From: Aureimonas ureilytica DSM 18598 = NBRC 106430
GTDB taxonomy: Bacteria; Pseudomonadota; Alphaproteobacteria; Rhizobiales; Rhizobiaceae
Reading direction: 5' to 3'
NCBI RefSeq assembly: GCF_000382705.1
Contig: NZ_ARQE01000002.1
Coordinates: 310,001-374,000 of the forward strand
Length of the DNA stretch: 64,000 nt
Shown one piece after another: positions 26,175 to 34,939 of the stretch (the first letter of the stretch is position 1; each line of letters starts with the position of its first letter). The notes below the pieces were generated by a model, which made no database searches, was not told the origin of the DNA, and saw only the letters and a list, made by a program, of their open reading frames with translations. A program made the translations under genes and the position numbers.

Positions 26175-26791
26175 CGCGGCGCCAACGGCTCCGACGTGTC
26201 ACGGCAGGCCTTCCGCATCCGGGTGTCTCGGTCCTCCAGGACGGCGGCGTGGTATGCCGACTCCCGCCCCCTTCGCTCGTTCCGGCGCCACTCGGCGGCG
26301 TCGGTCTGGACGGCGACGGCCGCGTTGAGGGTCAGGCGATGGTGGTTCCCGACGACGAAGATCGAGTCGTCCGGCACCCATTCCACCTTCAGGAGCGGAA
26401 CGTCGAGCACCGCGATGCCCGTCGCCTCGACGAGTTCGGCGGTGAGGTTCACGGGCCGCAGCACGAACGATGTCCGCATCTCGTGGGAGGACCTGTTCGG
26501 CGCGGCGAGTTCGCGCGCGAGGTTGTCGGCCTGCTCGAGTGTCCCGGTGTACTCCACGCTGTACCAAAGGCCGTTCCGCATGGCGATCAGCAGCCATCCC
26601 GACGACGTCAGGTTGAGCGACGACCGCCAGTCCGCCCCCGCCTCGGGATCGCCTTCGGGCCTGCGCAGGATGGCGACCTCGCGATCGGTCATCACGACCC
26701 GTGCCGCCTCACCCGGAAAGGCGCGACCCCATTCGCTCTCTGCGGGCGGCTTGCTCGCGCCACGCCGTCCCCGTTCGCTCTTCCCCGCCAT
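26168..26791 (-). CDS. Hypothetical protein convergent with the patatin gene
   Basis: A 207-residue soluble protein I do not recognise. It starts with a basic tail (MAGKSERGRRGASKP), then a beta-rich domain (SGWLLIAMRNGLWYSVEYTG, SFVLRPVNLTAELVEATG, SIFVVGNHHRLTLNAAVAV) and ends in a charged helical stretch. ATG at 26791 has AAGGGGG upstream. It overlaps the end of the patatin gene by seven bases on the other strand, so it may have its own promoter in the gap before 26,981. No enzyme motif is visible. Confidence 0.55.
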   Translation of the reverse strand: MAGKSERGRRGASKPPAESEWGRAFPGEAARVVMTDREVAILRRPEGDPEAGADWRSSLNLTSSGWLLIAMRNGLWYSVEYTGTLEQADNLARELAAPNRSSHEMRTSFVLRPVNLTAELVEATGIAVLDVPLLKVEWVPDDSIFVVGNHHRLTLNAAVAVQTDAAEWRRNERRGRESAYHAAVLEDRDTRMRKACRDTSEPLAPRY

Positions 26792-26980
26792 CACATCCCC
26801 CTTCGTGCTTACGAAAGGCTCGGCCGGACATGGGAAAGCGACAAGGCGTCCATCCGGACAGATCCGATGACGCTCGGGCTCGGCAGGTCCCGGACGTGTG
26901 CGACTTTCACCGCCCCCCCTCACCCGCTCCTTGACTACCGCAGTGAATATAACACATATGGAATGTGCCTGGAGGATGGG

Positions 26981-27370
26981 ATGCCGAGCAAGTCGGAGAG
27001 AGCCGAGTTGGTCTTCGCCTTGCTGGCAAAGGCGGATCCGGCCGGGTCGCATGACGACGCCTATCGGCTGTTGTCGGACACGATGAACGCGGTCGAGGAT
27101 GAGCTTAGCAACATCCCATACAATCCGGCGGCGTGGATGGAGGATGGCAGGCTCTATCCTCCCCAGGAAGACAACAGCAGGATCGCAAACGATGACCCCC
27201 GGGTCATCCGATACCGAAGCCGCGGCCATCAGACCCTGATCGACGAGAACGGCTCAATCCAGATCAGGAAGGGCACCGAGACATGCTTGAGCAAGCCTGG
27301 ACTAGACGGACGGACGATCGACGAATTGATGACGCCATCTCCGATGGGCATCTTGCCGCGAAGGCCCTAG
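26981..27370 (+). CDS. Hypothetical protein, possible toxin partner of the XRE gene
   Basis: A 129-residue protein of unknown function, starting at ATG 26981 with GGAGGA upstream. An N-terminal helical part (SERAELVFALLAKADPAG) is followed by a beta-type region (RVIRYRSRGHQTLIDENGSI). It overlaps the following XRE-type gene by 88 bases in a different frame, a tight arrangement seen in toxin-antitoxin pairs. No known toxin fold is recognisable, so the pairing is an inference from layout. Confidence 0.55.
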   Translation: MPSKSERAELVFALLAKADPAGSHDDAYRLLSDTMNAVEDELSNIPYNPAAWMEDGRLYPPQEDNSRIANDDPRVIRYRSRGHQTLIDENGSIQIRKGTETCLSKPGLDGRTIDELMTPSPMGILPRRP

Positions 27371-27867
27371 AGGATCGCCTCGGCAGCCTCCTGACAACGA
27401 TCACCGTCGATGCTCCGTCATCGGACGCGGGAGAATGGTTCTTTGACCTGACGGTAGGCGGACGATCCATCGAAGTCGCATGGCGCCGCGGTCAGGGGTA
27501 CGGCTTGTTCACGTCGGACGACGACACATACGGATCGCGCCCGGACGAAATCTTCAGTTCGGCTGAATTGGCGGCGAGCCGGATCATGATGCTTTCGCAA
27601 TCCGGCGACGCCGCATCGAAGGCGATGCATCTCGGCGACCTCCGAAACCTCATGAACCTGTCGCAGAACGAGGTTGCGAGCAGGATGGGCAACCAGCAGG
27701 CAGCCGTTTCCAGGTTGGAACGGCACGTCGATACGTATGTCAGCTCGATCCAGAAGTACGTGAACGCGTTGGGCGGATCGGTGGTGCTGATGGTCAAGTT
27801 CGAAGGGTTCGAGGCGCCCATCACACTTGCCGAAGCTCCGAAGCGGCGCGCGACGACTGTCGGGTAG
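27283..27867 (+). CDS. XRE family transcriptional regulator (antitoxin-like)
   Basis: A 194-residue protein with a C-terminal helix-turn-helix: LRNLMNLSQNEVASRMGNQQAAVSRLER (in two parts, about residues 120-147), followed by YVSSIQKYVNALGGSVVLMV. That last stretch is the usual end of HigA-like and related XRE antitoxins. The N-terminal 100 residues form a separate domain (GEWFFDLTVGGRSIEVAW). The start at 27283 lies inside the preceding gene; no later start gives a sensible protein. It probably represses its own operon. Confidence 0.75.
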   Translation: MLEQAWTRRTDDRRIDDAISDGHLAAKALEDRLGSLLTTITVDAPSSDAGEWFFDLTVGGRSIEVAWRRGQGYGLFTSDDDTYGSRPDEIFSSAELAASRIMMLSQSGDAASKAMHLGDLRNLMNLSQNEVASRMGNQQAAVSRLERHVDTYVSSIQKYVNALGGSVVLMVKFEGFEAPITLAEAPKRRATTVG

Positions 27868-27879
27868 GGCGGCTTCACG

Positions 27880-28230
27880 ATGAACGCGAAGCCCAACCTG
27901 ATGGTATTGAGGGCGTCAAACCCGGACAGCTTGGTGACGTTCTACACCTCCATCGGGCTGTCGTTCGTTAAGGAGCGTCATGGTTCCGGGCCAACTCACT
28001 TTGCCAGCGCCTCGGCTGGCTTCGTGCTGGAGATCTATCCCTGCACGTCTCAGGCGCGGACCAGCGGGCTGAGACTCGGCTTTTCGGTCGACGACGTCGA
28101 TCGGGCGTTCGCTGCCGCTGTCGCCAACGAGGGATCGGCCCTTGTAACGCCACGTGACAGCGACTGGGGCCGTCGCGCGGTCGTGCGCGACAGCGAGGGG
28201 CACACCGTAGAGCTCGTCGAGCGGCGTTGA
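27880..28230 (+). CDS. VOC family protein (glyoxalase/bleomycin-resistance fold)
   Basis: A 116-residue single vicinal-oxygen-chelate domain. The pattern LMVLRASNPDSLVTFYTSIGLSF opens the first beta-alpha-beta-beta-beta unit, and RDSEGHTVELVERR closes the second, with the closing Glu a likely metal ligand. Such proteins are small metal-dependent lyases, dioxygenases or antibiotic-binding proteins; the substrate cannot be told from sequence. It follows the XRE gene by 12 bases and precedes the deaminase gene by 15, so these are probably co-transcribed cargo. Confidence 0.82.
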   Translation: MNAKPNLMVLRASNPDSLVTFYTSIGLSFVKERHGSGPTHFASASAGFVLEIYPCTSQARTSGLRLGFSVDDVDRAFAAAVANEGSALVTPRDSDWGRRAVVRDSEGHTVELVERR

Positions 28231-28245
28231 CCAGGGAGAGGAACG

Positions 28246-28734
28246 ATGATCGACGAACGCGACAGGAGGCATCTTGAACGGTGCGTCGAACTGGCCTCCG
28301 ACGCCGTGAAGGCCGGGAACGAACCCTTCGGGTCGGTCCTCGTGTCCGGTGACGGCGCCGTCCTGTTCGAGGCGTTCAACGAAGTCGGCGGCGGCGACGC
28401 GACGCGCCACCCGGAGTTCGCGATCGCGAGATGGGCCGCCGAGCGTCTTCGGCCCGACGAGCGCGCTGCGGCCACCGTCTACACCTCGGGCGAGCACTGC
28501 CCGATGTGCTCGGCCGCCCATGCGTGGGTCGGGCTCGGTCGGATCGCCTACGCTTCGTCGGCGGCGCAGCTCGGGGAGTGGCAGGCGGAACTCGGAGCGG
28601 CGCCGTTCCCGGTGCGCTCGCTCTCCATCAACGAGATTGCCCCGAAGGTGCCCGTCGACGGACCCGATCCGGCACTTGCGAACCGGGTCCGTGAGCTGCA
28701 CCGTCAAGCCCAAATGGCGAAGTCGCGAGCGTGA
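28246..28734 (+). CDS. Nucleoside/guanine deaminase-like protein (CMP/dCMP deaminase fold)
   Basis: A 162-residue zinc-dependent deaminase. The motif HPEFAIARWA (about residues 50-59) provides the zinc His and catalytic Glu, and TSGEHCPMCSAA (about 81-92) provides the two zinc Cys residues. The N-terminus ERCVELASDAVKAGNEPFGS and the N residue in AFNEVGG match guanine and related nucleoside deaminases. The histidine-containing HPE motif, rather than HAE, is typical of a subgroup with nucleoside or base substrates. Exact substrate unknown. It is the last gene of a small plus-strand group beginning at 26,981. Confidence 0.82.
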   Translation: MIDERDRRHLERCVELASDAVKAGNEPFGSVLVSGDGAVLFEAFNEVGGGDATRHPEFAIARWAAERLRPDERAAATVYTSGEHCPMCSAAHAWVGLGRIAYASSAAQLGEWQAELGAAPFPVRSLSINEIAPKVPVDGPDPALANRVRELHRQAQMAKSRA

Positions 28735-28812
28735 CCGATCGAGACATCGGCCGCCGCCTGAAAAATCGTGCGACTTACCAATCAGTCGGTGAAGCCTCCG
28801 GCGGTTACGACG

Positions 28813-29139
28813 CTATCCCGCCTCCATCGAGCCGCGCTCTGCGGCTTCGGTCATCCGGACCGCAGCCTGGATCATGTTCAAATGGCTCTCGGAGGTTGTG
28901 AGTAGCACGGCTTCCATAAGGGCAAGAACGCCCATTGCCGCAGCTTTCGGCGTGAGGCCCTCGCGACCAATCGCGTCCATGGCCTCGTCGATCCGGACCT
29001 TGATCCGCGTGTAAGGCTGGTCCTCGTCGAGATAGTCGTCCTCGCCGTCGAACTCGTCCTTCTCGAACGCCACCATGTCCTTGTCCGCTTGATTGAGCGC
29101 CGCAAGGGCAAACCCGATTTCGTCGTCCATCGACATCAT
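28813..29139 (-). CDS. Hypothetical acidic protein
   Basis: A 108-residue acidic helical protein (DEIGFALAALNQADKDMVAFEKDEFDGEDDYLDED in pieces, then KAAAMGVLALMEAVLLTT). No family is recognised. I chose ATG at 29139 because GAGG lies six bases before it; an ATG twelve bases upstream and one at 29226 are also open. It is convergent with the deaminase gene. Confidence 0.45.
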   Translation of the reverse strand: MMSMDDEIGFALAALNQADKDMVAFEKDEFDGEDDYLDEDQPYTRIKVRIDEAMDAIGREGLTPKAAAMGVLALMEAVLLTTSESHLNMIQAAVRMTEAAERGSMEAG

Positions 29140-29568
29140 CTCGAACCTCATAACTCGTTCAGTCTCGTGTCGCGCCACACGTGTTGACCATTTGCGCCAT
29201 TGCAATCGACCCCCCAGCGTAACCATCGCCGTTCCAAGCGGGCCTCGATGTCAGCACGTCAACGCAATTTCGACTCGCTCCCCGCTCCAGCGTGCTGTCG
29301 GCACCGTCACAATCCGACTGCCGCCGCGCTGGCTGTCCACCTGCCACAAACGACGCTAGGATTTCGTTTCGGCGTACTGGCCCTCGAGGATTCAACGTTC
29401 TTCGGGTAGCGTCCGGCGGTGAAGGATCGGTTCATGAGCGTTCGGGAACATCATCGGCGAATCTTTACCGACGTGGCGGCGCGTTACCTCGAATCCTAAC
29501 GATCCTGTTCCCGGGCCCTTAGTCCACCGCCCCTCAAGATCCCGGCGAGCCTCAAGGGATTCGCACGG
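29140..29568. other. Intergenic region before the cytosine methyltransferase
   Basis: About 430 bases with no supported gene. It must contain divergent promoters. GTTCGGGAAC at 29,440-29,449 is a short perfect palindrome. GTTC-N6-GTTC at 29,430-29,443 just misses the LexA spacing. Nothing else stands out. Confidence 0.4.
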
Positions 29569-31644
29569 ATGACCAAGCCCAACGCCAAGCTGCCGCCGTC
29601 CGCGGACCGCATCACGGCCGACCGCCTGCGCGAGCTGCGCAAGAGCGTCCGCGACCTCGGCAAGCGGAGCCTGATCGGCATGCTCGACGCGGGCGAGGCA
29701 CTCGAGGAGGCGGCGAAGCTGCTGCGCGGCAACTACTCGACATGGGTGCTTGCCGAATGCGGGATCGACGCCCGCACGGCCCTCGGATACCGGAAGACTT
29801 TTCGGGTCTTGAACGACCGGAGGAAGTGGCTCGTCGGGAAGCGCGTCGCACCGAGCGTCGCCCTGACGATCGCCTGCGCGAAACCCGAGGGCCGCGACCG
29901 CGCGCTCGCCGCCCTCGAGGCGGACCGCACCCTCACCGTCAAGGAGGCCAAGGCCCTCGTCCGCGGCGGCGATGCGAAGGCGCGGCCGCCGACCCAGGGA
30001 CTGGGGTCCCTCGCACGGTCCGTGGCCGCGTTCTCGACGAACCTTCTCGCGGAGATCGCCCGCATCGTCGAGCTGGCCGCCGACCCGGACGCCGACGAGT
30101 TCCGCCTGATGGAGTCGGCGGTGCGCGCGCGTGTCCTCATGCCGATCCTGTCCGCGCTCTCGACCCGTACGGCGGGTGCGGCCGATCCGGTCCCACATCC
30201 GCTCACCGATGCCTTGACGGCGCTCGCGAGCGCCACGACGGCAGCCGAAATCGCCGCGGCCGCCGCCCACCTTGTCGTGGCAGCGTCGGGCAACGCGTCG
30301 GATGAGGCAGGCGCCTGCCCCACCGCCGACGTGCCGCCGCAAGCGGACGCCCCGAACGCCGGGATCCGCTCGACGACCTCGGCGCTCACGCACGGCCTCA
30401 CCGTCGTCGAGATCTGCGCGGGTGCGGGCGGCCAGGCGGCTGGGCTGTCGAAGGCGGGGTTCCGCCACCTCGCCCTCCTAGAGCGCGATCCCTCCGCCTG
30501 CGAGACCCTGCGCGCCGCCTTCGGGCCAGATCACGTCGTGGAGGCCGACCTCATCGGCTACGATCCCGGCGAGATCGGCGACGTCGACCTTCTCGCGGGT
30601 GGCGTTCCCTGTCAGGGCTACTCGCGCGCTGGCCATCGCAAGGGGGCGGGCGACGAGCGGGACCTCTTCGCCGAGGCCCTCCGGCTGGCCGAGCAGCTCC
30701 GGCCGCGCGCGGTGATGATCGAGAACGTCGAGACCATCTTCGAGCCGGACTACGACCTCCATCGCTTCCGCGTGCTCGGTCGGCTGAAGCGCATGGGGTA
30801 CGCCGCCGAATGGCGCACGATCGACTCCTCGCATTTCGGGGTGCCGCAGAACCGGAAGCGAGCGTTCCTGGTCGCCTTCCGCGAGCGCGCCGCGATGGAT
30901 CGCTTCCGGTGGCCCACTGCGCTCCACCATTACGGCACCGAGCCGCATCCCGTCATTGCCGGGCTGGATGGCCACCTGCGCTCGGGCGGCTGGGTTCCGA
31001 CGGAAGCGATCCGCCAAGGCATGGACCGCGCCGCGCCGACGGTGACGGGCGGCAGCGACCGAAAGAACGGAATGGACCTCGGCCAGAGCAACACCGCCAA
31101 GGTGTGGGCCGAGATGGGCTTCGTGACAAAACGCATCGGGAATGGCGCGCCCGGACCGGACCACGACGGCAAGGTCGAGGCGACGAACGGAATGCTTGCC
31201 ACCCTCCAGGGTTTTCCCTCGGACTGGCCGTTCCGAGGATCCAAGAAGCAGGTCTACCGCCAGATCGGCAACGCCCTGCCGCCCCCAGTCGCGTTCCACC
31301 TCGGTTGCGCGGTTGCGTCGGCGTTGACCCGAGAGCTTGTCGATCCCGCCGTACAGATCGCCCACGAGGGCATGCGCTGGATCCATCGGCACGGGCAAGC
31401 GTCCGGCCAGCGAGCGCTCGAGCATGCGGCGGGCGCTCGGCCGTCGGACGCTTCCCGTTCGGAGGTCGGCCTCGCGCTCGCCCGCCTCGGGAATCGAATG
31501 CCGACGTGGGTGTCGGAGGATCGCTGGATCGATTTCGACGACGAAGGCAGCGAACCGCTCGAGGAGCTCGAGGGCGCGGAGGCGATCGAGAACGCCGAGT
31601 CGATGGCGGACGCGGCCACGACGATCGCCGCATCCGCAGCGTGA
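29569..31644 (+). CDS. DNA (cytosine-5) methyltransferase with DUF3102-like N-terminus
   Basis: A 691-residue protein. Residues 15-85 (RKSVRDLGKRSLIGMLDAGE, then LLRGNYSTWVLAECGIDART) resemble the DUF3102 helix-turn-helix-like domain found in mobile-element proteins. A spacer of about 190 residues follows. The C5-methyltransferase begins near residue 277: SAM loop VEICAGAGG (280-288), catalytic Cys348 in GGVPCQGYSRAG, MIENVE (383-388), QNRKRAFLVAF and QVYRQIGNALPPPVA. An acidic C-terminal extension of about 100 residues ends the protein. No restriction enzyme gene is adjacent, so it may be a solitary modification or anti-restriction enzyme. Three plus-strand genes follow. Confidence 0.9.
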   Translation: MTKPNAKLPPSADRITADRLRELRKSVRDLGKRSLIGMLDAGEALEEAAKLLRGNYSTWVLAECGIDARTALGYRKTFRVLNDRRKWLVGKRVAPSVALTIACAKPEGRDRALAALEADRTLTVKEAKALVRGGDAKARPPTQGLGSLARSVAAFSTNLLAEIARIVELAADPDADEFRLMESAVRARVLMPILSALSTRTAGAADPVPHPLTDALTALASATTAAEIAAAAAHLVVAASGNASDEAGACPTADVPPQADAPNAGIRSTTSALTHGLTVVEICAGAGGQAAGLSKAGFRHLALLERDPSACETLRAAFGPDHVVEADLIGYDPGEIGDVDLLAGGVPCQGYSRAGHRKGAGDERDLFAEALRLAEQLRPRAVMIENVETIFEPDYDLHRFRVLGRLKRMGYAAEWRTIDSSHFGVPQNRKRAFLVAFRERAAMDRFRWPTALHHYGTEPHPVIAGLDGHLRSGGWVPTEAIRQGMDRAAPTVTGGSDRKNGMDLGQSNTAKVWAEMGFVTKRIGNGAPGPDHDGKVEATNGMLATLQGFPSDWPFRGSKKQVYRQIGNALPPPVAFHLGCAVASALTRELVDPAVQIAHEGMRWIHRHGQASGQRALEHAAGARPSDASRSEVGLALARLGNRMPTWVSEDRWIDFDDEGSEPLEELEGAEAIENAESMADAATTIAASAA

Positions 31645-31939
31645 CGGGACCACAGGTCGTTGTCGGACAGGAGCCGACTTCGCCCGCCATCCTTCGTGGT
31701 GTTTCCTGAGTTATCCACCGCCTCCGCGGCCCCATCGACGCGCACGTTGACTCCCACCGCGCGCGTCGCCTAGCCTCGCCGCCATGATCGAAGCGCGCGC
31801 CCTCGACTGTGCGATGTCCAGCCCTTCCGGGCTGGCCTGCGTGCGCGCTTCGTCCCCCAACCTCCCCATACGCTGACCGCGAACCCCTCGGTTTGATTTG
31901 CGGACGCGCGCCAGGCGCCGTCCCGTCGGAGGCGTACGC

Positions 31940-32527
31940 ATGGCGTCGATCACCGCATTCCCGCTTGCCTTCCAGCCCGACGGTTCCGCCGCATCGTGCG
32001 GCTATCGCCCGCTACGCTGTGTCGGCGAACCCCTACTGCCGACCCGGCTCGCATGCGACGTCGCGCGGCTCCTCGACGTCGATCCCGAGGTCGACCGCTG
32101 GCTCTGCCATGGCGCCGCCCCGTCGGACGGCGGTCCCTCGGCGGTCGTCATCGAGGTGCATCGCGGCGCCGAGCGGGAGCGGCTTCGCCCCGTCGAGGAC
32201 CCGCCACCTGGCAGCGTCCCGGCCGCAGCGGTTCCCGGCGTCCCCAGCCGGGCGATCTCTAGGGCCGATCTCGACCCGGTCCGCCTCGAGAACGCCCGCC
32301 TGATCCTTCCCTACGCACGGTGGCGCGTGACGTTGGACGACCGGGTCCGGCTGCTCGCCGCTCTCGACGACGAGGGATCGGTAACGCTCGCCGACTGCCT
32401 CGGACTCCTGCGCCACACGGCCCGCCCCGTTGCGGCCGTCGCCTCGCTGGCGCTCGCGCGCGTCGTCGACCTCGATCTCGACGAGCCGCTCGGCTCCCGC
32501 ACTCGCGTCATAAGGCGCCCGGACTGA
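31940..32527 (+). CDS. Hypothetical protein with C-terminal winged-helix-like region
   Basis: A 195-residue protein starting at ATG 31940 with GGAGG eight bases upstream. The N-terminal two thirds are not recognisable. The C-terminal part (RVRLLAALDDEGSVTLADCL followed by AVASLALARVVDLDLDEPL) reads like a small winged-helix domain with a final strand ending in a Thr/Arg motif. No catalytic motif is visible. It lies between the methyltransferase and the AAA+ gene and probably belongs to the same transcript. Confidence 0.55.
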   Translation: MASITAFPLAFQPDGSAASCGYRPLRCVGEPLLPTRLACDVARLLDVDPEVDRWLCHGAAPSDGGPSAVVIEVHRGAERERLRPVEDPPPGSVPAAAVPGVPSRAISRADLDPVRLENARLILPYARWRVTLDDRVRLLAALDDEGSVTLADCLGLLRHTARPVAAVASLALARVVDLDLDEPLGSRTRVIRRPD

Positions 32528-32583
32528 CCGTCCCCACCCGTCAGTTCCACGCCGCCGCTGCGGCCGTTGCGGAAGTCAAGCAA

Positions 32584-32922
32584 ATGCCCATCATCCTCGC
32601 CGGGGGCGCGCCCTGCGTCGGCGAACTCGACGCCGAGATCGCCCGCCTGACCGAACTCGTCCGCGACCTCACCCGCATCCGCGACGGCGTCGCACCCACT
32701 GCTCCGGAGCTGGACGCTGCGCCCGTTCTCTCGGACTGGCGGGCCGCCACCCGCCTCGTAGACTGCCTTGTGGGGCGTCCCTCGGGACATCCCCACCTGT
32801 CCGGCGAACGGGACGCCGTGACCTCCCCGCTCTGGCTGCTCGACGAGGACCGGGGTTACGCGCGTAGCGAAAGCCGCTTCTGGCGCCTCGGCGTTCCCGC
32901 GGGAGTGCGACTCGATGGATGA
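32584..32922 (+). CDS. Hypothetical protein
   Basis: A 112-residue protein of unknown function. An N-terminal coiled-coil-like helix (GELDAEIARLTELVRDLTRI, about residues 13-32) is followed by a mixed region ending RSESRFWRLGVPAGVRLDG. It overlaps the start of the AAA+ gene by eight bases, which supports it being real and translationally coupled. The start ATG at 32584 is tentative. Confidence 0.5.
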   Translation: MPIILAGGAPCVGELDAEIARLTELVRDLTRIRDGVAPTAPELDAAPVLSDWRAATRLVDCLVGRPSGHPHLSGERDAVTSPLWLLDEDRGYARSESRFWRLGVPAGVRLDG

Positions 32923-34867
32923 CCGCCTCGACCTCGCTCGATTGGTCGCGCCCACGGCCGCGCGCACGACCCCCGCCGTCCGCATTGCCGACGAACTGCT
33001 GCGCGCGACCCTCGCGGCGGACGGCGCGTCCCGAATCTTGGAAGGGCATTCCGGCCTCGTTGTCGTCCACGGCGTGACGCCCGCCGACGCTTCGACCTTC
33101 CAGGTAGCCGCCGAGGAACTCATTGGAGGGACGCCCGACAAGCCGTTCGCGCTCGACCTCGTCGTCCGGGGCTGGACGGATCCGGATCGGCTGCGCCCGA
33201 ACCATCTCGAGGGCGTCCTGCTCGAAGCGTGCACGAGGCGGCGGGGCATCATCGTCCTCACCCGCCTGCGGTCGCGCATCCCGGCCGTCCTCTCGACGGT
33301 CGCCGACGCCGTGCTGCCGCTGGCGGGACGCCATGCCCTCGTGAAGGACCTCATCGTAGAGATTGCGGGCTTCGTTCCCGACGACGCGCTGGTCCGGCGG
33401 ATCCGCGGCCTGCCATTGCCGTACTGCAACCTCCTCATCCGGCCGGGCACGACGCGCGAGCGCATGTGGACGACGGCCGGACGCCTGCGCCGTCACGTGG
33501 ACGATGACGAGGCTCCTGGGGAAAGGGCGCGCTCCCGACGCGGCGATGCGAGCCGTTCGCAGGCGACGGCTGCCACGTCGGCTCCGAAGAGCGTCCGTCC
33601 CGAGCGTCTGGAGGATCTCCCGGGCATGGGCGAGGCCGGACGCTGGGGCCTTTCGCTCGCGGCGGACCTCGCCGACTATCGTGCCGGGAGCCTGCCCTGG
33701 GACGACGTCGAGAGCGGGGCCGTCGTTCACGGCCCGCCGGGAACGGGCAAGACGCTGTTCGCCACTGCCGTCGCCGGGTCCTGCGGCCTGCCGCTCCTGC
33801 CGCACTCCTTCGCGGCCTGGCAGGCGCGCGGCCACCTCGGCGATCTCTTGAAGGCGATGCGCGCAGCGTTCGACGAGGCCCGCAGGAAGGCGCCGTGCCT
33901 CCTGTTCGTCGACGAACTCGACTCCGTCGGCAGCCGGGACGCGTTCCTCGGCGAGCACGCGTCCTACCAGCGGCAAGTCATCAACGGGTTCCTCGAATGC
34001 CTCGACGGGACGGTCGGGCGGGAGGGCGTCGTGGTGATCGGCGCGACCAACGCGGTCGACGCGATCGACGACGCGATCCTGCGGCCGGGGCGTCTCGGAC
34101 GGCTGATCGAGGTCCGCCTACCCGACCTAGACGGGCGCACCGGGATCCTGCGCCATCACCTGCGCACGGACCTGCCGGACGTCGACCTCTCGAAGATCGC
34201 GGACGAGATCGGCGAGGTGACGGGTGCCTCGCTCGGCCAAGCCGTTCGCGAGGCGCGTGCCCTCGCCCGCCGGGAACGGCGCGCCTTGGTGGAGGACGAC
34301 CTGTGGAACGCGTTGCCCAAGGGTGTCCTCCTGTCGGACGATGCCTTCAGACGGCTCTGCATCCACGAGGCGGGGCACGTCGTCGTCGGCATCGAGCTTG
34401 CGGCCGTTTCGGGCTTGGTGCCCAGCGGTGTCTCGGTGCGGCGCCGTGTGCGGGACGGGCACGAGCATCGGACCGATTTCCGCACCGTCGAGGGTCTCGA
34501 CCTGACCTGGGAGCGCATGACGGCCCAGGTCACCGTGCTGCTTGGCGGCCTCGCGGCCGAGGAGGTGGTGCTCGGCTCGCGTGGCAGCGGTTCGGGAGGC
34601 ACCGCGGCGGCGGATCTGGTCAAGGCGACCCGCATGATCCAGGCCGCCGAGTGCTCTTTGGGGCTTGGCTCGAGGCTGGCGTCGGTGCCGCTCGACACCT
34701 TGGCGAGCCGCATGCCGGAGATCGAAGATGCACGGCTTCGTCGCCGCGTCGAGAGCGTGCTCGCGGGTTGCCTTACGGACGCGAGGACGATCATCGAGCG
34801 GCGGCGGCCGGAGCTCGAGGGGCTAGCGACGAAGCTCGCCGAAACCCAGCACGTGCGGTTGCGATGA
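32915..34867 (+). CDS. Soluble FtsH-like AAA+ ATPase with M41 peptidase domain
   Basis: A 650-residue protein. Residues 1-230 are an unassigned N-terminal region with no membrane segment, unlike true FtsH. The AAA+ module has Walker A GPPGTGKT (273-280), Walker B CLLFVDELD (328-336), VIGATNAVDAIDDAILRPGR carrying sensor and arginine-finger residues, and the second-region Arg in RPGRLGR. The M41 protease domain has the zinc motif HEAGH (484-488), and the third ligand Asp is probably in GGTAAADLVKATRMI. It should be an ATP-dependent protease in the cytoplasm. Its place behind a DNA methyltransferase, two unknown genes and next to Hachiman suggests a DNA-defence or element-maintenance role; this is inference. 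Confidence 0.85.
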   Translation: MDDRLDLARLVAPTAARTTPAVRIADELLRATLAADGASRILEGHSGLVVVHGVTPADASTFQVAAEELIGGTPDKPFALDLVVRGWTDPDRLRPNHLEGVLLEACTRRRGIIVLTRLRSRIPAVLSTVADAVLPLAGRHALVKDLIVEIAGFVPDDALVRRIRGLPLPYCNLLIRPGTTRERMWTTAGRLRRHVDDDEAPGERARSRRGDASRSQATAATSAPKSVRPERLEDLPGMGEAGRWGLSLAADLADYRAGSLPWDDVESGAVVHGPPGTGKTLFATAVAGSCGLPLLPHSFAAWQARGHLGDLLKAMRAAFDEARRKAPCLLFVDELDSVGSRDAFLGEHASYQRQVINGFLECLDGTVGREGVVVIGATNAVDAIDDAILRPGRLGRLIEVRLPDLDGRTGILRHHLRTDLPDVDLSKIADEIGEVTGASLGQAVREARALARRERRALVEDDLWNALPKGVLLSDDAFRRLCIHEAGHVVVGIELAAVSGLVPSGVSVRRRVRDGHEHRTDFRTVEGLDLTWERMTAQVTVLLGGLAAEEVVLGSRGSGSGGTAAADLVKATRMIQAAECSLGLGSRLASVPLDTLASRMPEIEDARLRRRVESVLAGCLTDARTIIERRRPELEGLATKLAETQHVRLR

Positions 34868-34939
34868 ACCCGCGACGGGATGCGGACCACAATCCAGGTC
34901 CGATGCCCTAACGCTGGGCCCCGTTGCCGTGTCAGCCCA

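Noticed and set aside
29430-29443. A LexA box upstream of the cytosine methyltransferase
   Set aside because: The half-sites GTTC and GTTC are separated by six bases, not the seven that the alphaproteobacterial operator needs.
31898-31939. A longer start for the hypothetical gene at 31,940
   Set aside because: The upstream start has no ribosome-binding site, whereas ATG 31,940 has GGAGG at the right distance.
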